NCBI GenBank assembly: GCA_037045585.1
Contig: JBAOIR010000009.1
Span: 62,001-126,000, forward strand
Length of the DNA: 64,000 nt
Origin: SSF14 sp037045585
GTDB taxonomy: Bacteria > Actinomycetota > Acidimicrobiia > Acidimicrobiales > Microtrichaceae
Direction: 5' to 3'
Below, piece by piece: positions 24,311-34,003 of the stretch (position 1 is the first letter of the stretch; every line of letters begins with the position of its first letter). Under the pieces are notes generated by a model. That model worked only from the letters and a program-made list of their open reading frames with translations, was not told the DNA's origin and made no database searches. The translations under genes were made by a program, and so were the position numbers.

Positions 24311-26946
24311 TCAGAAATCTCCGCCGACGGTCCGATTGCGGGCCGTGTTGGCCAGTTCGACCGCCAAGCCCACGTCGACGATCTGGTCGACGGTGATGAG
24401 GCGCTCGCTGTCGGTGAAGGTCAGCGACGCCTGCTCGTTGGCGTGCCGGCCGTGAATGGTGAGCCCGGCACCCAGCTCGAAGATCTCGACCTCGGGGACG
24501 TACCGGCGGTCCGACACGATCAGCGCGCTGGCTCTCGGTGACCACGATGACGGTGGGCATGCCGAGTGACGTGCCCGCCACCGCGGCGACCACGTGTTCC
24601 TGCGGCCCGAGCAGCGCGCCGGCGATGCTGAACGGGACGAGCCCGTTCTGTTGCGAACCGAGGCTCAGCCGGGCGACCGACGCCGCCAACCCGTGAGTGT
24701 CGGCCTGGGTCGGACCGCCGAACGCCGACGATGCCGGTGCCGCTGCGGTCGGTGCCGGCGCCCCGGCGGGAATGGCGCTCGCGAACGCCGGCGGCGGACC
24801 GGCGGGCGTCGGACGGGCGATCGGCACGGCGACGCTCTCGCCGTCGGATGCCGACGGGTCGGCGGTGCCGGCGCTGAAGATGCCGTGACGAGCGGCGGGT
24901 GCCGCGGTCGGGAGCGGCTCCTCCAATACGGGTGGCTCGGGTTCAGCGCTCGCGTGCTGCCCGAACGGCGACCTCATCGGGTCGTGCGCCTCCGACGGCG
25001 TCGGGCGGCCGTCGAAGATCGAGCCGAGCGACGAGCGGATCGGTGTGTCGTCCCCCGGCGTCACTGCGTAGGAATCGGCGGGTGGTTCCCGATGGCGGGA
25101 CTCGGCCTCCTGGTCGGCGGGGGCTGTCGCGACGTAGGGCGGCGGGGCCGGTGCCGAATCCGCTCCGGCCGATGTTGTGGTCGGAGCGGGTTCGATGACG
25201 ACGCCGTTCTCGACGACCGCAGCGTCCACGATGTCGGCGCCGAGCGACGACACCGGTTCGGAACCGTTGCTCGCCGTGCCGTTGGTGGCCTCGGGGCGCA
25301 ACGTGAACATGCCCACGGGCGTAACGGTCTGTGGGGCGCCGCAGGCGATGCAGGACTCGCCGTCGCCCGGCTCGTTGCCGCAGTTGTAACACCGCAATGC
25401 CATCAGGACCTCGTGGTTCGGCGGGGGGGAGGCGGCGCCGGCACCGTCGGCGCTCGGCGGGCCGACGATAGCGGGTGCGCCCGGGACACTTCCATGGTCG
25501 ATCCACGGGTCCGCGGGGACCGGGGTGGCGACGACAGTGTCGGGTGCGAGCGGTGGCCCAGGGTAGGGCGGAGGGGTTCCGGCGTGGTGCGCTGCCGTTG
25601 GTCGCGGTCCGGCGACCGGGCGGGTTGCGGTGGCGCGTGACGGCGCCGATGACGCGATGATCCCCCGTCGCGACCGCGAGTGGTCCTGGTCGCTGCTGTC
25701 GGAGATGGCGTCGAGCAACGGAACGCCGGCGGCGCGCCAGGCGGGGAGGATCGCGCCGAGCAGGCCCAGTCCGATTGCGACGACGGCGATGAAGATCAAC
25801 GTGCCGACCGGGGCGACGAACTGGTCGAGGCCGTACGCAGACAGCCCCGACACCGTCGCGTAGGCGGCTCCGGCGCCGATGACCATCCCGAAGAGCGTCC
25901 CGACGACCGAGAGTGCGCCCGCCTCCGCCATCACGAGACGCAGCACCTGCTGCCGGGTCGCGCCGACTGCCCGGATGAGCCCGAGCTCGCGGCGGCGCTC
26001 GTTGACCCCGAGTTGCAGCGTGTTGGCGACACCGATCAGGGCCAATGCGATCGAGAACGCGAGCATCCACTGGATCACACGACCGAAGCCCCGCAGGAGG
26101 TCGGCGCGGTTGGACACCAGCTCGCTCGGTTCGAGCACGTTCGCGGCGCCGTACTTCTTGGCCGTCACCTCGATCGCCTGGCGGGTGGCCGCGACCGGCG
26201 CGTCCTTCGTGAGCTTGACGAACGCCATGACGTCGACGCTCTGGGGCAGGTTGGCGGCCATCACGGTGGAATCGACGATCACGTCGCCGAGCAGGACGCG
26301 CACGTTCGAGTCGAAGATGGCGCGAACCCGCATCGGGATCACCGCGTTGTTCTCGAAGCGCACGGGAACGGTCTGACCGACCTGAAGGTTCTCCCGCTCG
26401 GCCACCTGGGTGCTCACGACGACGTCGTTGATGCCCGCCGACGCAAGGGGAGTGCCCTCGACCCCGAGATCGAGGAGTTCGAACATCGACGCACCGTCGA
26501 TGCCGGCGGCACGCCACTTCGTCAGCCCGATCGAGGCGTTCCCGACCCGCCAGCCGCTGACGGCTGCGACTCCCGGCTGCTGGCGGAGGAGCGGCACGAG
26601 GTCCGCGGACAGGCCTCCGGTCGCGAACGTGGCCGAGTCGACCACGAAGTCAGCGGTGATCGCGGACGAGACCTGCCCCTCGACCGACCGGAGGAAGCTG
26701 CTCGACAGGACGGTCAACGACGTGACCACCGCAGCGGCGAGGAGCAACGCCGCTGTGGTGGAGGCGGCTCGGGTGCGGGCCTGGCGCGAACGCAGTGTGC
26801 TCATGCGCCGCAGGGCCACCGACTTGCCCAACAGCAGCGACGTGGCGACGCCCACGATGCCGCTCAGGAGCCGCGGCAGGATCACGAGGACGATGGCCAC
26901 AGCGGCTCCTGCGCCGGCGGCGAGGGGGATCACGCCGGCTTCCGCC
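24311..26946 (-). CDS. FtsX-type permease, second half, fused to zinc ribbon and PH-like domain
   Basis: This part follows a frameshift near 26946. It has a second FtsX/MacB module: helix VAIVLVILPRLLSGIVGVAT, an extracytoplasmic MacB-PCD-like region (QVSSAITADFVVDSATFATG), then FSIALALIGVANTLQLGVNE, RELGLIRAVGATRQQVLRL and the final helices. A long Pro/Ala linker follows with a zinc ribbon (ALRCYNCGNEPGDGESCIAC), a second low-complexity linker, and a YokE-like PH domain (LLGPQEHVVAAVAGTSLG, TVIVVTESQ). After another shift near 24520 comes LIVSDRRYVPEVEIF, ending at 24311. Such fusions of lipoprotein-export-type permeases to cytoplasmic sensor domains are unusual. No ABC ATPase gene is nearby. 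Confidence 0.75.
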
Positions 26947-28659
26947 GAACGCGCTCCCGAGGAGCGCCGCTGCCGCTGCGACCACGACAACCGTCGCCAG
27001 CCAGCGGAGCCCGGTCACGAGGGGTGAGCGATCGCTCGGCCGGTCGTCGGCGCCGGTGACGGCGTGGACCGGCGGCGTGCGCGACGCGTGGCGGGCCGGG
27101 CTGAGCGCCGTGGACACGGTGACAGCGGCGCCGATCACGACGGCCAACACCGGGATCCACCACGTGATGACGGGCCCGGCGACGGGCAGGGGTGTGCCCG
27201 TCGACTGGATCAACCACTCGATTGCCGCGCCAACGCCGAGGCCCAGGCCGAGACCGACCACACCGGCGATGGCGCCGCCGAGCAGCGCCTCCGCCGTGGC
27301 GGCGCCGACGAGCTGGGACGGCGACGCCCCCATGAGCCGCAGCATCGCGAAGCCACGACGGCGATGGTCGAAGAGCAGGGCCATCGAGTTGGCCACCGTG
27401 AACGCACCGACCACGAGCGCCAGGGCCGCGAAGCCGACGAGGAGGGCTCGGATCAGGGTGAAGCTCTTCTCGAACGATGCCTGGCGGTGTTCGGCGTACT
27501 CAGCACCGGTCGACACCTCGGCGCCGCTGAAGATGATGGCACGGAGTTGCTCGATCACCTCGTCCCGGTCCGCCCCGGGTTCGAGCTTGATGGCGATGGC
27601 GTTGTCGTCGGGGCCGAGCTCGAAGAGTGGGCGGGCGACCTCGGTGGCGAAGAGCGCCAGGGACGAGCCCGCCGGAAACGTGCCCTTGGTCAGCTCGACG
27701 ATGCCCGTCACGGTGAACGACTTCAGGCCGACCTTGCCGGCGATCAGGACCGGCTCACCGACCTTCACCTTGGCGACCTTCGCCGTCTCGGCGTCGATCG
27801 CGACCTCGGTGTCGGTTGCGGGTGCACGCCCCTCGCCGACGAATCGGTAGGGATTGAGGGACGGCTCGGTCGGGAAGTTGGCGCCGAGCGGCCGTTCGGT
27901 GAGCCCCAACCTCACCACCGGCGAGCCCGTCGGTCCGAGGATGAGGGTCGACTTGCTCTCGAGGCGAGGCTCGACCGCAGCGATGCCCTCGATGCCTCGG
28001 ACCTGATCGACGATCGTGTCAGGGACCAGCCGGCGGACCTGTTGGAGCGGACCGTCGTCGGCGATGGTGCCCTCGATGACGAGGTCGGCGCGTTCGGTGC
28101 CGGCGCCGGCTTGCGCGGCGAGTCCGGCGCCGACCCGCTGGAGCAAGGAGAGTGAGCCGGCCAGGTAGCCGACACCCAACGCGACGGCGACGATCGACAA
28201 GAGCATGCGTCGCCGCTGGCGCAGCAGGGTCCGCAACGCGACCCGGATGCCCCGGAGCCCTCCGGTCTCGCCGCCCGTCTGCTGCTTGGGTGGTGCGAAC
28301 CGGAACAGCCGGCCGTCGGCGTCCAGCAGGTCGGCAGCCGGCGCCGCCGGGGCGACGGGCTCGTACGCCGGGGGTGGCGGCGGTGCAGGTGGAGCAGGCG
28401 GGGCGGACGGCGCAGGGGGAGCGGGCGCGGTCACCGGAGGCGTGAACGTCTGCTCGCCGATCACCCGCGCAAGCGTGCGCGCGATGAAGTCCATGTCGAA
28501 CGGGACGTGGTCCAGCGCTGGCTGGGGCTCGGGTGCAAGCTCGGTTGGCGTGGGCGCTACGGGCGGCGGCAGGTCGGCGCAGGGCGCGCCGGACGGCGCG
28601 GGAAGGTCCCAGTGGTCGGGGTCCGGCGGGATGCCGCCGGAACGCTCGGCAGTCGTCAC
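26947..28659 (-). CDS. FtsX-type ABC permease, N-terminal half
   Basis: Starts at GTG 28659 (VTTAERSGGIPPDPDHWDLP); an alternative is the ATG at 28498 (MDFIARTLARVIG). A Pro/Ala-rich cytoplasmic segment of about 120 residues precedes the first helix (RMLLSIVAVALGVGYLAGSL). The extracytoplasmic domain follows (ERADLVIEGTIADDGPLQQV to SGAEVSTGAEYAEHR), then three helices with the FtsX signature (FAALALVVGAFTVANSMALL, RRGFAMLRLMGASPSQLVG). The frame ends near 26946 and continues in the preceding entry. FtsX/MacB permeases work with an ATPase to move lipoproteins or peptides or to signal; the substrate is unknown. Confidence 0.8.
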
Positions 28660-28864
28660 GCGTCGGTACCCGGGCGAACTTGGTCCGGTGGATGCTGGGC
28701 ATCCGAGCGCGCGACGACGACAGGCACCCGAACAGGATAATGACACCGGGGCGCGCGGACACGGTCACAGTTCGTGTTCATTTCGTCGATCTGGATCCGT
28801 CTGGCCGAGGTCTCCGCCGGAAGATGGACCGGACCCGAACGCGACGGGGTAGGGTGTTCCGGCT

Positions 28865-28935
28865 GGCGACGTGGCCGAGTGGTTAGGCAGAGGCCTGCAA
28901 AGCCTTGCACAGGGGTTCGATTCCCCTCGTCGCCT
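28865..28935 (+). tRNA. tRNA-Cys (GCA anticodon)
   Basis: 71 nt. Acceptor GGCGACG pairs CGTCGCC, discriminator T. The anticodon arm AGGCC-TGCAAA-GCCTT gives GCA; the T-arm is GGGG-TTCGATT-CCCC. No CCA encoded. Confidence 0.93.
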
Positions 28936-28988
28936 CAGTTTCGTTCGCTCCGGTGGCGGGCGGATGGCATGGTCGGAGGCTGTACCCG

Positions 28989-29675
28989 ATGGATGACCCC
29001 CGCAATTCCTCGCCTCCGCCGCCGGGACCCCCACCGTGGCCGCCGGCCCCGCTCGCTCCACCCGGCTATGCACCGAGCCCATCGGTTCGCTATGCACCCG
29101 TTCCGTCGATTCCCCTCGGTGGCCAGGCCGTGCCGAGTGCGGTTGCGCCGTATCCAACCGGACCACCGGTGTACGGGGCACCAGAGGCCACGATCCTGAC
29201 GGTCGAGCCGCGCTCGGTGGCTCCGGCGGCGCGCGCCGGCGCGGTCGTGGCGATCGTCGCTGCGGCCGGCGTGGCGGCGTCGACGTTCCTGCCCTGGGTC
29301 CGGGTCGACATCGAGGGCCTGGGGCTGCGCTCCGGCAACGGGTGGACGAACGTGGTCGGGGGCACGAGCTGGGGTCCACTGCTCGTGTTCCTCGCCGTCG
29401 TTGCCGCTCTGGGCGCGGCGCCGGCAGTGGCGAACGTGCGCTCCGCTTCGGCAACGGTGGTGGCGGTCGTGGCCTCGGCCACGGCGCTCCTCGTGGCCGT
29501 CGTTCAACTCGTGGACGTCGTGCGGTCCCATGGTGGCGTCGACGCGAGCCCGCGGTACGGAGTCGTCGCGCTGGTCGCCTCGGCGCTCCTGCTCGTCCTC
29601 GCGTGTGTGGTGATCGCGGGAGTGGTGCGACCTGCTAAGGTGTCGGCTCCACGGGCCGTTGGCGCAGTTGGCTAG
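28989..29675 (+). CDS. Proline-rich four-helix membrane protein
   Basis: 228 residues. The first 75 are rich in Pro (SSPPPPGPPPWPPAPLAPPG), then four predicted helices: GAVVAIVAAAGVAASTFLPW, GPLLVFLAVVAALGAAPAV, ATVVAVVASATALLVAVVQL and YGVVALVASALLLVLACVVI. The (F/L)LPWV after helix 1 and a short extracytoplasmic loop resemble small actinobacterial membrane proteins of unknown role. The stop codon TAG (29673-29675) lies inside tRNA-Val, so the last residues (RAVGAVG) share DNA with the tRNA. Possible co-transcription with both tRNAs. Confidence 0.7.
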   Translation: MDDPRNSSPPPPGPPPWPPAPLAPPGYAPSPSVRYAPVPSIPLGGQAVPSAVAPYPTGPPVYGAPEATILTVEPRSVAPAARAGAVVAIVAAAGVAASTFLPWVRVDIEGLGLRSGNGWTNVVGGTSWGPLLVFLAVVAALGAAPAVANVRSASATVVAVVASATALLVAVVQLVDVVRSHGGVDASPRYGVVALVASALLLVLACVVIAGVVRPAKVSAPRAVGAVG

Positions 29676-29726
29676 CGCACCTGCATGACGCGCAGGGGGT
29701 CAGGGGTTCGAATCCCTTACGGCCCA
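29653..29726 (+). tRNA. tRNA-Val (GAC anticodon)
   Basis: 74 nt. Acceptor GGGCCGT pairs ACGGCCC, discriminator A. Anticodon arm CCTGC-ATGACGC-GCAGG gives GAC. T-arm AGGGG-TTCGAAT-CCCTT. Its first 23 bp overlap the 3' end of the preceding gene. Confidence 0.94.
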
Positions 29727-29741
29727 CACGTGGAAGTACGT

Positions 29742-29771
29742 ACGAAACCCCCGAGAAATCGGGGGTTTCGT
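29742..29771 (+). terminator. Intrinsic terminator after tRNA-Val
   Basis: A perfect stem ACGAAACCCCCGA / TCGGGGGTTTCGT around GAAA lies 15 bp after the tRNA. It lies between the tRNA and the converging channel gene, and could serve both strands. Confidence 0.75.
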
Positions 29772-29844
29772 CGTTCCTGTCGTGACCCCGCAGCACCCCG
29801 TCGAGTTCGCCGACTCGGTTGAGATGTGTCTGCCGAGCCCGCAC

Positions 29845-30831
29845 TCAACCAACGAGTCGCCGCAGCGCCTTGTGCTCGTCATCGGTGCCGATCGCGATCA
29901 GAACGTGTCCCGGCTCGATGACCTTGTCCTGCGGAGGGTTCGTGAGAAAGCTGCCAGCTGTGTCGCGCATCGCGAGCACCAGGGCTCCGGTCTGGTCCCG
30001 CACCCGCGCGTCGCCCAGCGTCGTGCCCGCGAGCGGGCTGTCCGAAGGCACGAGGAACTCTTCGAGGTGAAACTCGAGATTGTGTTCATGCATGACGACA
30101 TCGACGAACTCCGCCACATGTGGGCGAAGAACGAATGCGGCCATTCGGGACCCGCCGATGCTCTGGGGGTTGACGACCCGATCCGCTCCGGACCGTTCGA
30201 GCTTCTGCTCGCTGTCGAGGCTGCGAGCCCGCGCCACGATGAACAGTTCGGGTCGCATGGACCGAGCGCTCAGCGTGATGAATGAGTTCGCTGCGTCGGT
30301 ATCCACTGCCGCGACCAGCGCCGATGCCCGGGCGATACCGGCCGCTTCGAGCACGGAGTCCTCGGTTGCATCCCCGAACACCGTCGGATGGGCGCAGTCT
30401 GCAAGCCGGGACTCATCGTGGTCGATGACCACGATGGCCCGAGACGCGCTGGCCATCTCCGACGCGATCGACCGGCCAACACGACCCCATCCACAGATGA
30501 TGACGTGGTCTGCCATTGCACTGATGGTCCGTTCCATTCTTCGTCTCCCGAGAAGGTCGATGAGGCGGCCCTCGATGAGGGTTTCGATGAGCACACTGAA
30601 CGCGTACAGGGTCGCCCCGACACCGAAGAGAATCAGCGCCATGGTGAAGAACTTGCCGGACGTCGACAACGGCTCGACCTCTCGGAAGCCAACGGTCGCG
30701 ACGGTGGTGACCGTCTGGTAGAGGGCGTTCACGAGCCCGAAGCCGAGGGCGAGGTACCCGACGGTGCCGACGGCGACCACGGTCCCCAAGAGGAGCACCG
30801 CCTGACCGAAGCGTCGCCACTGGTTCACCAT
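29845..30831 (-). CDS. Potassium channel with RCK domains (Kch/TrkA-N type)
   Basis: 328 residues. Two helices (AVLLLGTVVAVGTVGYLALG and FFTMALILFGVGATLYAFSV) flank a pore loop YQTVTTVATVGF, where TVGF replaces the classical TVGYG. A Rossmann RCK/TrkA-N domain follows (VIICGWGRVGRSIASEM, then VVIDHDESRLAD, FGDATEDSVLEAAGI) and a TrkA-C domain ends the protein (SPLAGTTLGDARVRDQTGAL). It probably conducts K+ across the inner membrane under ligand control. Single-copy channel with the usual 2TM-RCK length; no neighbouring trk genes. Confidence 0.88.
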   Translation of the reverse strand: MVNQWRRFGQAVLLLGTVVAVGTVGYLALGFGLVNALYQTVTTVATVGFREVEPLSTSGKFFTMALILFGVGATLYAFSVLIETLIEGRLIDLLGRRRMERTISAMADHVIICGWGRVGRSIASEMASASRAIVVIDHDESRLADCAHPTVFGDATEDSVLEAAGIARASALVAAVDTDAANSFITLSARSMRPELFIVARARSLDSEQKLERSGADRVVNPQSIGGSRMAAFVLRPHVAEFVDVVMHEHNLEFHLEEFLVPSDSPLAGTTLGDARVRDQTGALVLAMRDTAGSFLTNPPQDKVIEPGHVLIAIGTDDEHKALRRLVG

Positions 30832-30983
30832 CCCGACGCTACTTGGCTCGGCGCTCGCGAAGACCCTGACGGGGCGAGATCGGAGGTCTCGGCACCACGC
30901 GTGACGAGCGGACGAAATTCGTGCGAGGTATGACAGCGGACGTCACGTTCCGCACGGATGACGCAGGCAACGTCGGACCGGGA

Positions 30984-31364
30984 TCAGGTCGTCGGCAAGT
31001 CCAGCTCGAACCAGACGATCTTGCCGTCGCCGGAGGCGACGACGCCCCATCGCGACGACAGGCTGTCGACGATCCCCAGGCCCAGCCCACCCGGCGTCTC
31101 GAGGTCGACGGCGGCCGGCTCCGCCGGGAACAGGTGGCCCGGGTCGGTTACCTCGACCCGGATCGCTGTGGTCGTGCGGCGGACCGACACGGGGGCGTAG
31201 TTCACGCCACCGTGGAGCACCGCGTTCGTGACCACCTCCGAGACCAGCAGTTCGGCGTCCTCGGTGATCGGCCGGCAGTCCAGCGCGATGAGGGTTCGCC
31301 GTACGAACTGGCGCGCGTCGCGGGGCGAGACCGCGATGTAGGTCGCCGGTGCCCGGTCCTTCAT
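30984..31364 (-). CDS. RsbW-like anti-sigma factor kinase (HATPase_c_2)
   Basis: 126 residues with one GHKL ATP-binding domain: N-box ELLVSEVVTNAVLHGG, G1 VTDPGHLFP, G2 GGLGLGIVDSLSSRWGV. Small proteins of this type bind sigma factors or phosphorylate anti-anti-sigma partners in actinobacterial stress signalling. No sigma factor or STAS gene lies nearby. It is one of two such proteins around ku; the other is at 32515-32880. Confidence 0.85.
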   Translation of the reverse strand: MKDRAPATYIAVSPRDARQFVRRTLIALDCRPITEDAELLVSEVVTNAVLHGGVNYAPVSVRRTTTAIRVEVTDPGHLFPAEPAAVDLETPGGLGLGIVDSLSSRWGVVASGDGKIVWFELDLPTT

Positions 31365-31406
31365 GGTCGTCGGCCGTCGGTCGTGGGCGAATGGAGCAAG
31401 TCGACC

Positions 31407-32369
31407 TCAGGCCGTGCGCCGCTTGGACGGTGTCTTCGCGGCAGGGGGCGTTGACGTCGCCGCCTTCTTCGCCGTCGCCTTCTTCGCGGGCGTCTTCTTG
31501 GCCGGTGCAGGCCGCTTCGTTGCCGGCGCAGCCTCGTCGGCTTCGTCTGCCTCGGCGGGCGCGAGCGCAGTGGGGTGGCGGGTCCGTGCGGCGCGGGAGG
31601 CCTCGACGGAGGCCTGCAACGCGTCCATGAGGTCGATCACGTTGGCGCTCGCCGCGGCGGGCGCCTCCGCGGCCGTGAGGACGAGGCCCTCCGCCTTCTG
31701 CTCGATCAGTTCCATGACCCGACTGCGGTAGGTGTCGTGATACTGCTCGGGCAGGAACGGTTCGGACAGGGCGTCGATGAGCGATTCAGCCATCGTCAGT
31801 TCCTTGTCGGAGACCTCGACGTCGGCCAGACCGTCGAATTCGGTGAACTGGTCGCGCTTCGCCAGCTCGTCGGCGTACACCATCATCGACATCACCAGCG
31901 CACCGTCGAGCGGGCGGAGGACCGCAACGTGCTCCTTGGCCCGCATCACGAACCGCGCGATGCCCACCCGGTTGGACTCCTCCATCGCCCGTACCAACAG
32001 CGCGTACGGCTTGGTCGCGTCGACCGGGGCAACGAGGTAGGCGCCGTCGAAGTAGATCGGGTCGATCTCGTCGAGATCGACGAAGCACTCCAGATCGAGC
32101 CGATGGGTGGCCTCGGTTCCGAGCGCTGCGAGTTCCTCGTCGGTGATGGTGACGTAGTTGCCCTTGGAGATCTCGTAGCCCTTGACGATGTCGCCGAACT
32201 CGACCTCCTCGCCGGTGACCTCGTTGACGCGCTTCTGCCGGATGCGCGCGCCGTTGCGTCCGTCGAGCTGGTTGAACCGGACCGGTCGCTCACTCGTCGC
32301 CGAGTACAGCTTCACCGGCACGTTCACGAGACCGAAGCTGATCGAACCCGTCCACACTGGTCGAGCCAT
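31407..32369 (-). CDS. ku: Non-homologous end joining protein Ku
   Basis: A DNA-end-binding protein that recruits ligase LigD in bacterial NHEJ. The ATG at 32369 follows GGAGGAG and opens the typical MARPVWTGSISFGLVNVPVK. The core ring domain runs to about residue 255 (YYSATSERPVRFNQL-type strand, then ECFVDLDEIDPIYFDGAYLV, MVYADELAKRDQFTEFD, ELIEQKAEGL). The C-terminal tail is lysine-rich and H1-like (PAPAKKTPAKKATAKKAAT), seen in many actinobacterial Ku proteins and likely to bind DNA. No ligD gene is in the window. The tail resembles the N-terminus of the HAD-PlsC protein at 61087. Confidence 0.95.
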   Translation of the reverse strand: MARPVWTGSISFGLVNVPVKLYSATSERPVRFNQLDGRNGARIRQKRVNEVTGEEVEFGDIVKGYEISKGNYVTITDEELAALGTEATHRLDLECFVDLDEIDPIYFDGAYLVAPVDATKPYALLVRAMEESNRVGIARFVMRAKEHVAVLRPLDGALVMSMMVYADELAKRDQFTEFDGLADVEVSDKELTMAESLIDALSEPFLPEQYHDTYRSRVMELIEQKAEGLVLTAAEAPAAASANVIDLMDALQASVEASRAARTRHPTALAPAEADEADEAAPATKRPAPAKKTPAKKATAKKAATSTPPAAKTPSKRRTA

Positions 32370-32514
32370 CGCTGCACACTCCTCCCACACCCCGACGGCA
32401 CACCCATCGCTGTCTGCTGCCACGATACGAGGTCATCGCCGTTGTTGCTCGGTTCGATTCCCACAGCATCCCGGTACCCTGACGAGCAGTGTTCGAGCCG
32501 GTCGTGAGTGATCA

Positions 32515-32880
32515 GTGATCGAGGAGCGGGAGTTCGAGGGGGTCGCCTCGAGTGTCAGCCGCGCCCGTTCATTCGCTGTCGCGGCATCGGGTGCCGACGC
32601 TCGCACGGCAGACGTGCTCCGTCTCGTGGTGTCCGAGCTCGCGACCAATGCGGTGCTCCACGCAGGCAGCACGTTCACGGTCCGGGTGATCCGGGCCCGT
32701 GACCTGCTTCGCGTCGAGATCGCGGACCACTGCGTCGACCTCCCGACACCTCGCCAGCACAGCCCTCGCGCCGTCACGGGACGAGGCCTGTCGATCGTCG
32801 AGCAGATGGTTGCTCGATGGGGTGTCATCCCCGAGGTGTGGGGCAAGCGCGTCTGGTTCGAGCTGCGTCCGCCCGCCTGA
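32515..32880 (+). CDS. RsbW-like anti-sigma factor kinase (HATPase_c_2), second copy
   Basis: 121 residues from a GTG at 32515. ATPase boxes: LRLVVSELATNAVLHAG (N-box), VEIADHCVDLP (G1) and GRGLSIVEQMVARWGV (G2). The tail VWGKRVWFELRPPA parallels IVWFELDLP in the 30984 protein, so the two are paralogues. It is divergent from ku with 145 bp between. Partner proteins are not identifiable here. Confidence 0.83.
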   Translation: MIEEREFEGVASSVSRARSFAVAASGADARTADVLRLVVSELATNAVLHAGSTFTVRVIRARDLLRVEIADHCVDLPTPRQHSPRAVTGRGLSIVEQMVARWGVIPEVWGKRVWFELRPPA

Positions 32881-32906
32881 GCCCTCGAACGTCACCGCAA
32901 CGCGAA

Positions 32907-32934
32907 CGAGGTGCACGCCGGAGCGTGCACCTCG
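32907..32934. terminator. Bidirectional hairpin terminator
   Basis: A perfect 12-bp stem (CGAGGTGCACGC and its complement) around a CGGA loop lies between two converging genes. No long T-run follows, as is common in high-GC actinobacteria. Confidence 0.6.
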
Positions 32935-32955
32935 GTTCGGAGGATTCGAATCGGA

Positions 32956-33789
32956 TCAGGCGTTGCGGCGACGTGCGGCCAGCATGAACGACAGACCGAT
33001 GAACACGAGACCGCCACCCATGAGGGCGATCGGGCCCGAGGTGGTCGTGCCCGTGACAGCGAGGCCGGCGTTGTTGTTGGACGAGGCGGGCACCGTGGTC
33101 GCAGCGAGCACCTGACGGGGGATCGTCGTCGGGGCGACGATCGTCGTGGTGCCGAGGACCACGGCGGTCGTCGTCGGGGCAGCGGTCGTCGTCGGGGCAG
33201 CCGTGGTGCTCGCAGCCACGCAGTCGGGTGCGTTGCCGACGTGCTGGAAGGCCGTCTCGAGGTTGGCCGGGAACAGGAGCTGATGGTCGAAGCCGGTGTT
33301 GAGGACGGCCGGCGGTGCACCGGTCACGAGGTCGTACTGGACCCGGTCGCATTCCTTCTTGAAGACGATGAGCGTGTCACCGGCCTCCTGGATGCTGATG
33401 TCCTTCGTCTCGTTCAGCTGCTGAGGGAACGTGTCGCCGTTGGACGGCATGGTGTACACGACGGCCTTGGCCGTGAGCGGCTCGCACAGGGGAGCGGTGG
33501 CGCGCACGTTGAGCTGGAACGTCGTGGCGTCGGAGAAGGGCTGCACGACCACGGTGCCGTTCAGGATCGCCACGGAGGCGGGAACGCAGTTGCCGCCGAC
33601 GCCCGACGGGGTCTGGGTGACGGTGATCACGTTGCCCAGCGTCTGAGCGGTCACGTCGTCGGTCGTCTGCCCGCTCGCGCCCAACGGCGTGAGAAGGAGC
33701 GCGAGACCAGCGGCGACGGCACTCACGCCGACGGCAAGTCGGCTGGTGCCGACGGTGCGACGGCTCGAGGGGGTGTGGTTCTGCTTCAC
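32956..33789 (-). CDS. Secreted protein with LAVTG-type surface anchor
   Basis: 277 residues from GTG 33789, preceded by GGGAGA. The signal peptide is basic (KQNHTPSSRRTVGTSR) then hydrophobic (LAVGVSAVAAGLALLLTPLG), cut near ASG-QTT. The mature domain has four cysteines (GGNC, PLCEPL, KKECDR, APDC) and no recognised family. A Thr-rich stretch (TTAAPTTTAAPTTTAVVLGT) leads to LAVTG, a hydrophobic helix and ARRRNA, a sortase-like or C-terminal membrane anchor. The anchor resembles the LAFTG end of the giant adhesin, yet no sortase gene is seen. Confidence 0.7.
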   Translation of the reverse strand: MKQNHTPSSRRTVGTSRLAVGVSAVAAGLALLLTPLGASGQTTDDVTAQTLGNVITVTQTPSGVGGNCVPASVAILNGTVVVQPFSDATTFQLNVRATAPLCEPLTAKAVVYTMPSNGDTFPQQLNETKDISIQEAGDTLIVFKKECDRVQYDLVTGAPPAVLNTGFDHQLLFPANLETAFQHVGNAPDCVAASTTAAPTTTAAPTTTAVVLGTTTIVAPTTIPRQVLAATTVPASSNNNAGLAVTGTTTSGPIALMGGGLVFIGLSFMLAARRRNA

Positions 33790-34003
33790 GTGGATCTCCC
33801 GGTAACTGAGTGCACTAGAGCGTGACAAATCATCCAGAACAGTGCAAGGAGGGTTCTTTTACCCTGAAACACGCTGAAATGCCTGCCGACGGTGCTCCAC
33901 GACGCGTTCGAACGTGTCGGCGCCTCGTGAAGCAACCAGGCTAGTGGGCCGAATGGCCCGGTTGGGCAATGGTCGCGGAGTTTCGGTCACATGTCACCCC
34001 ATG

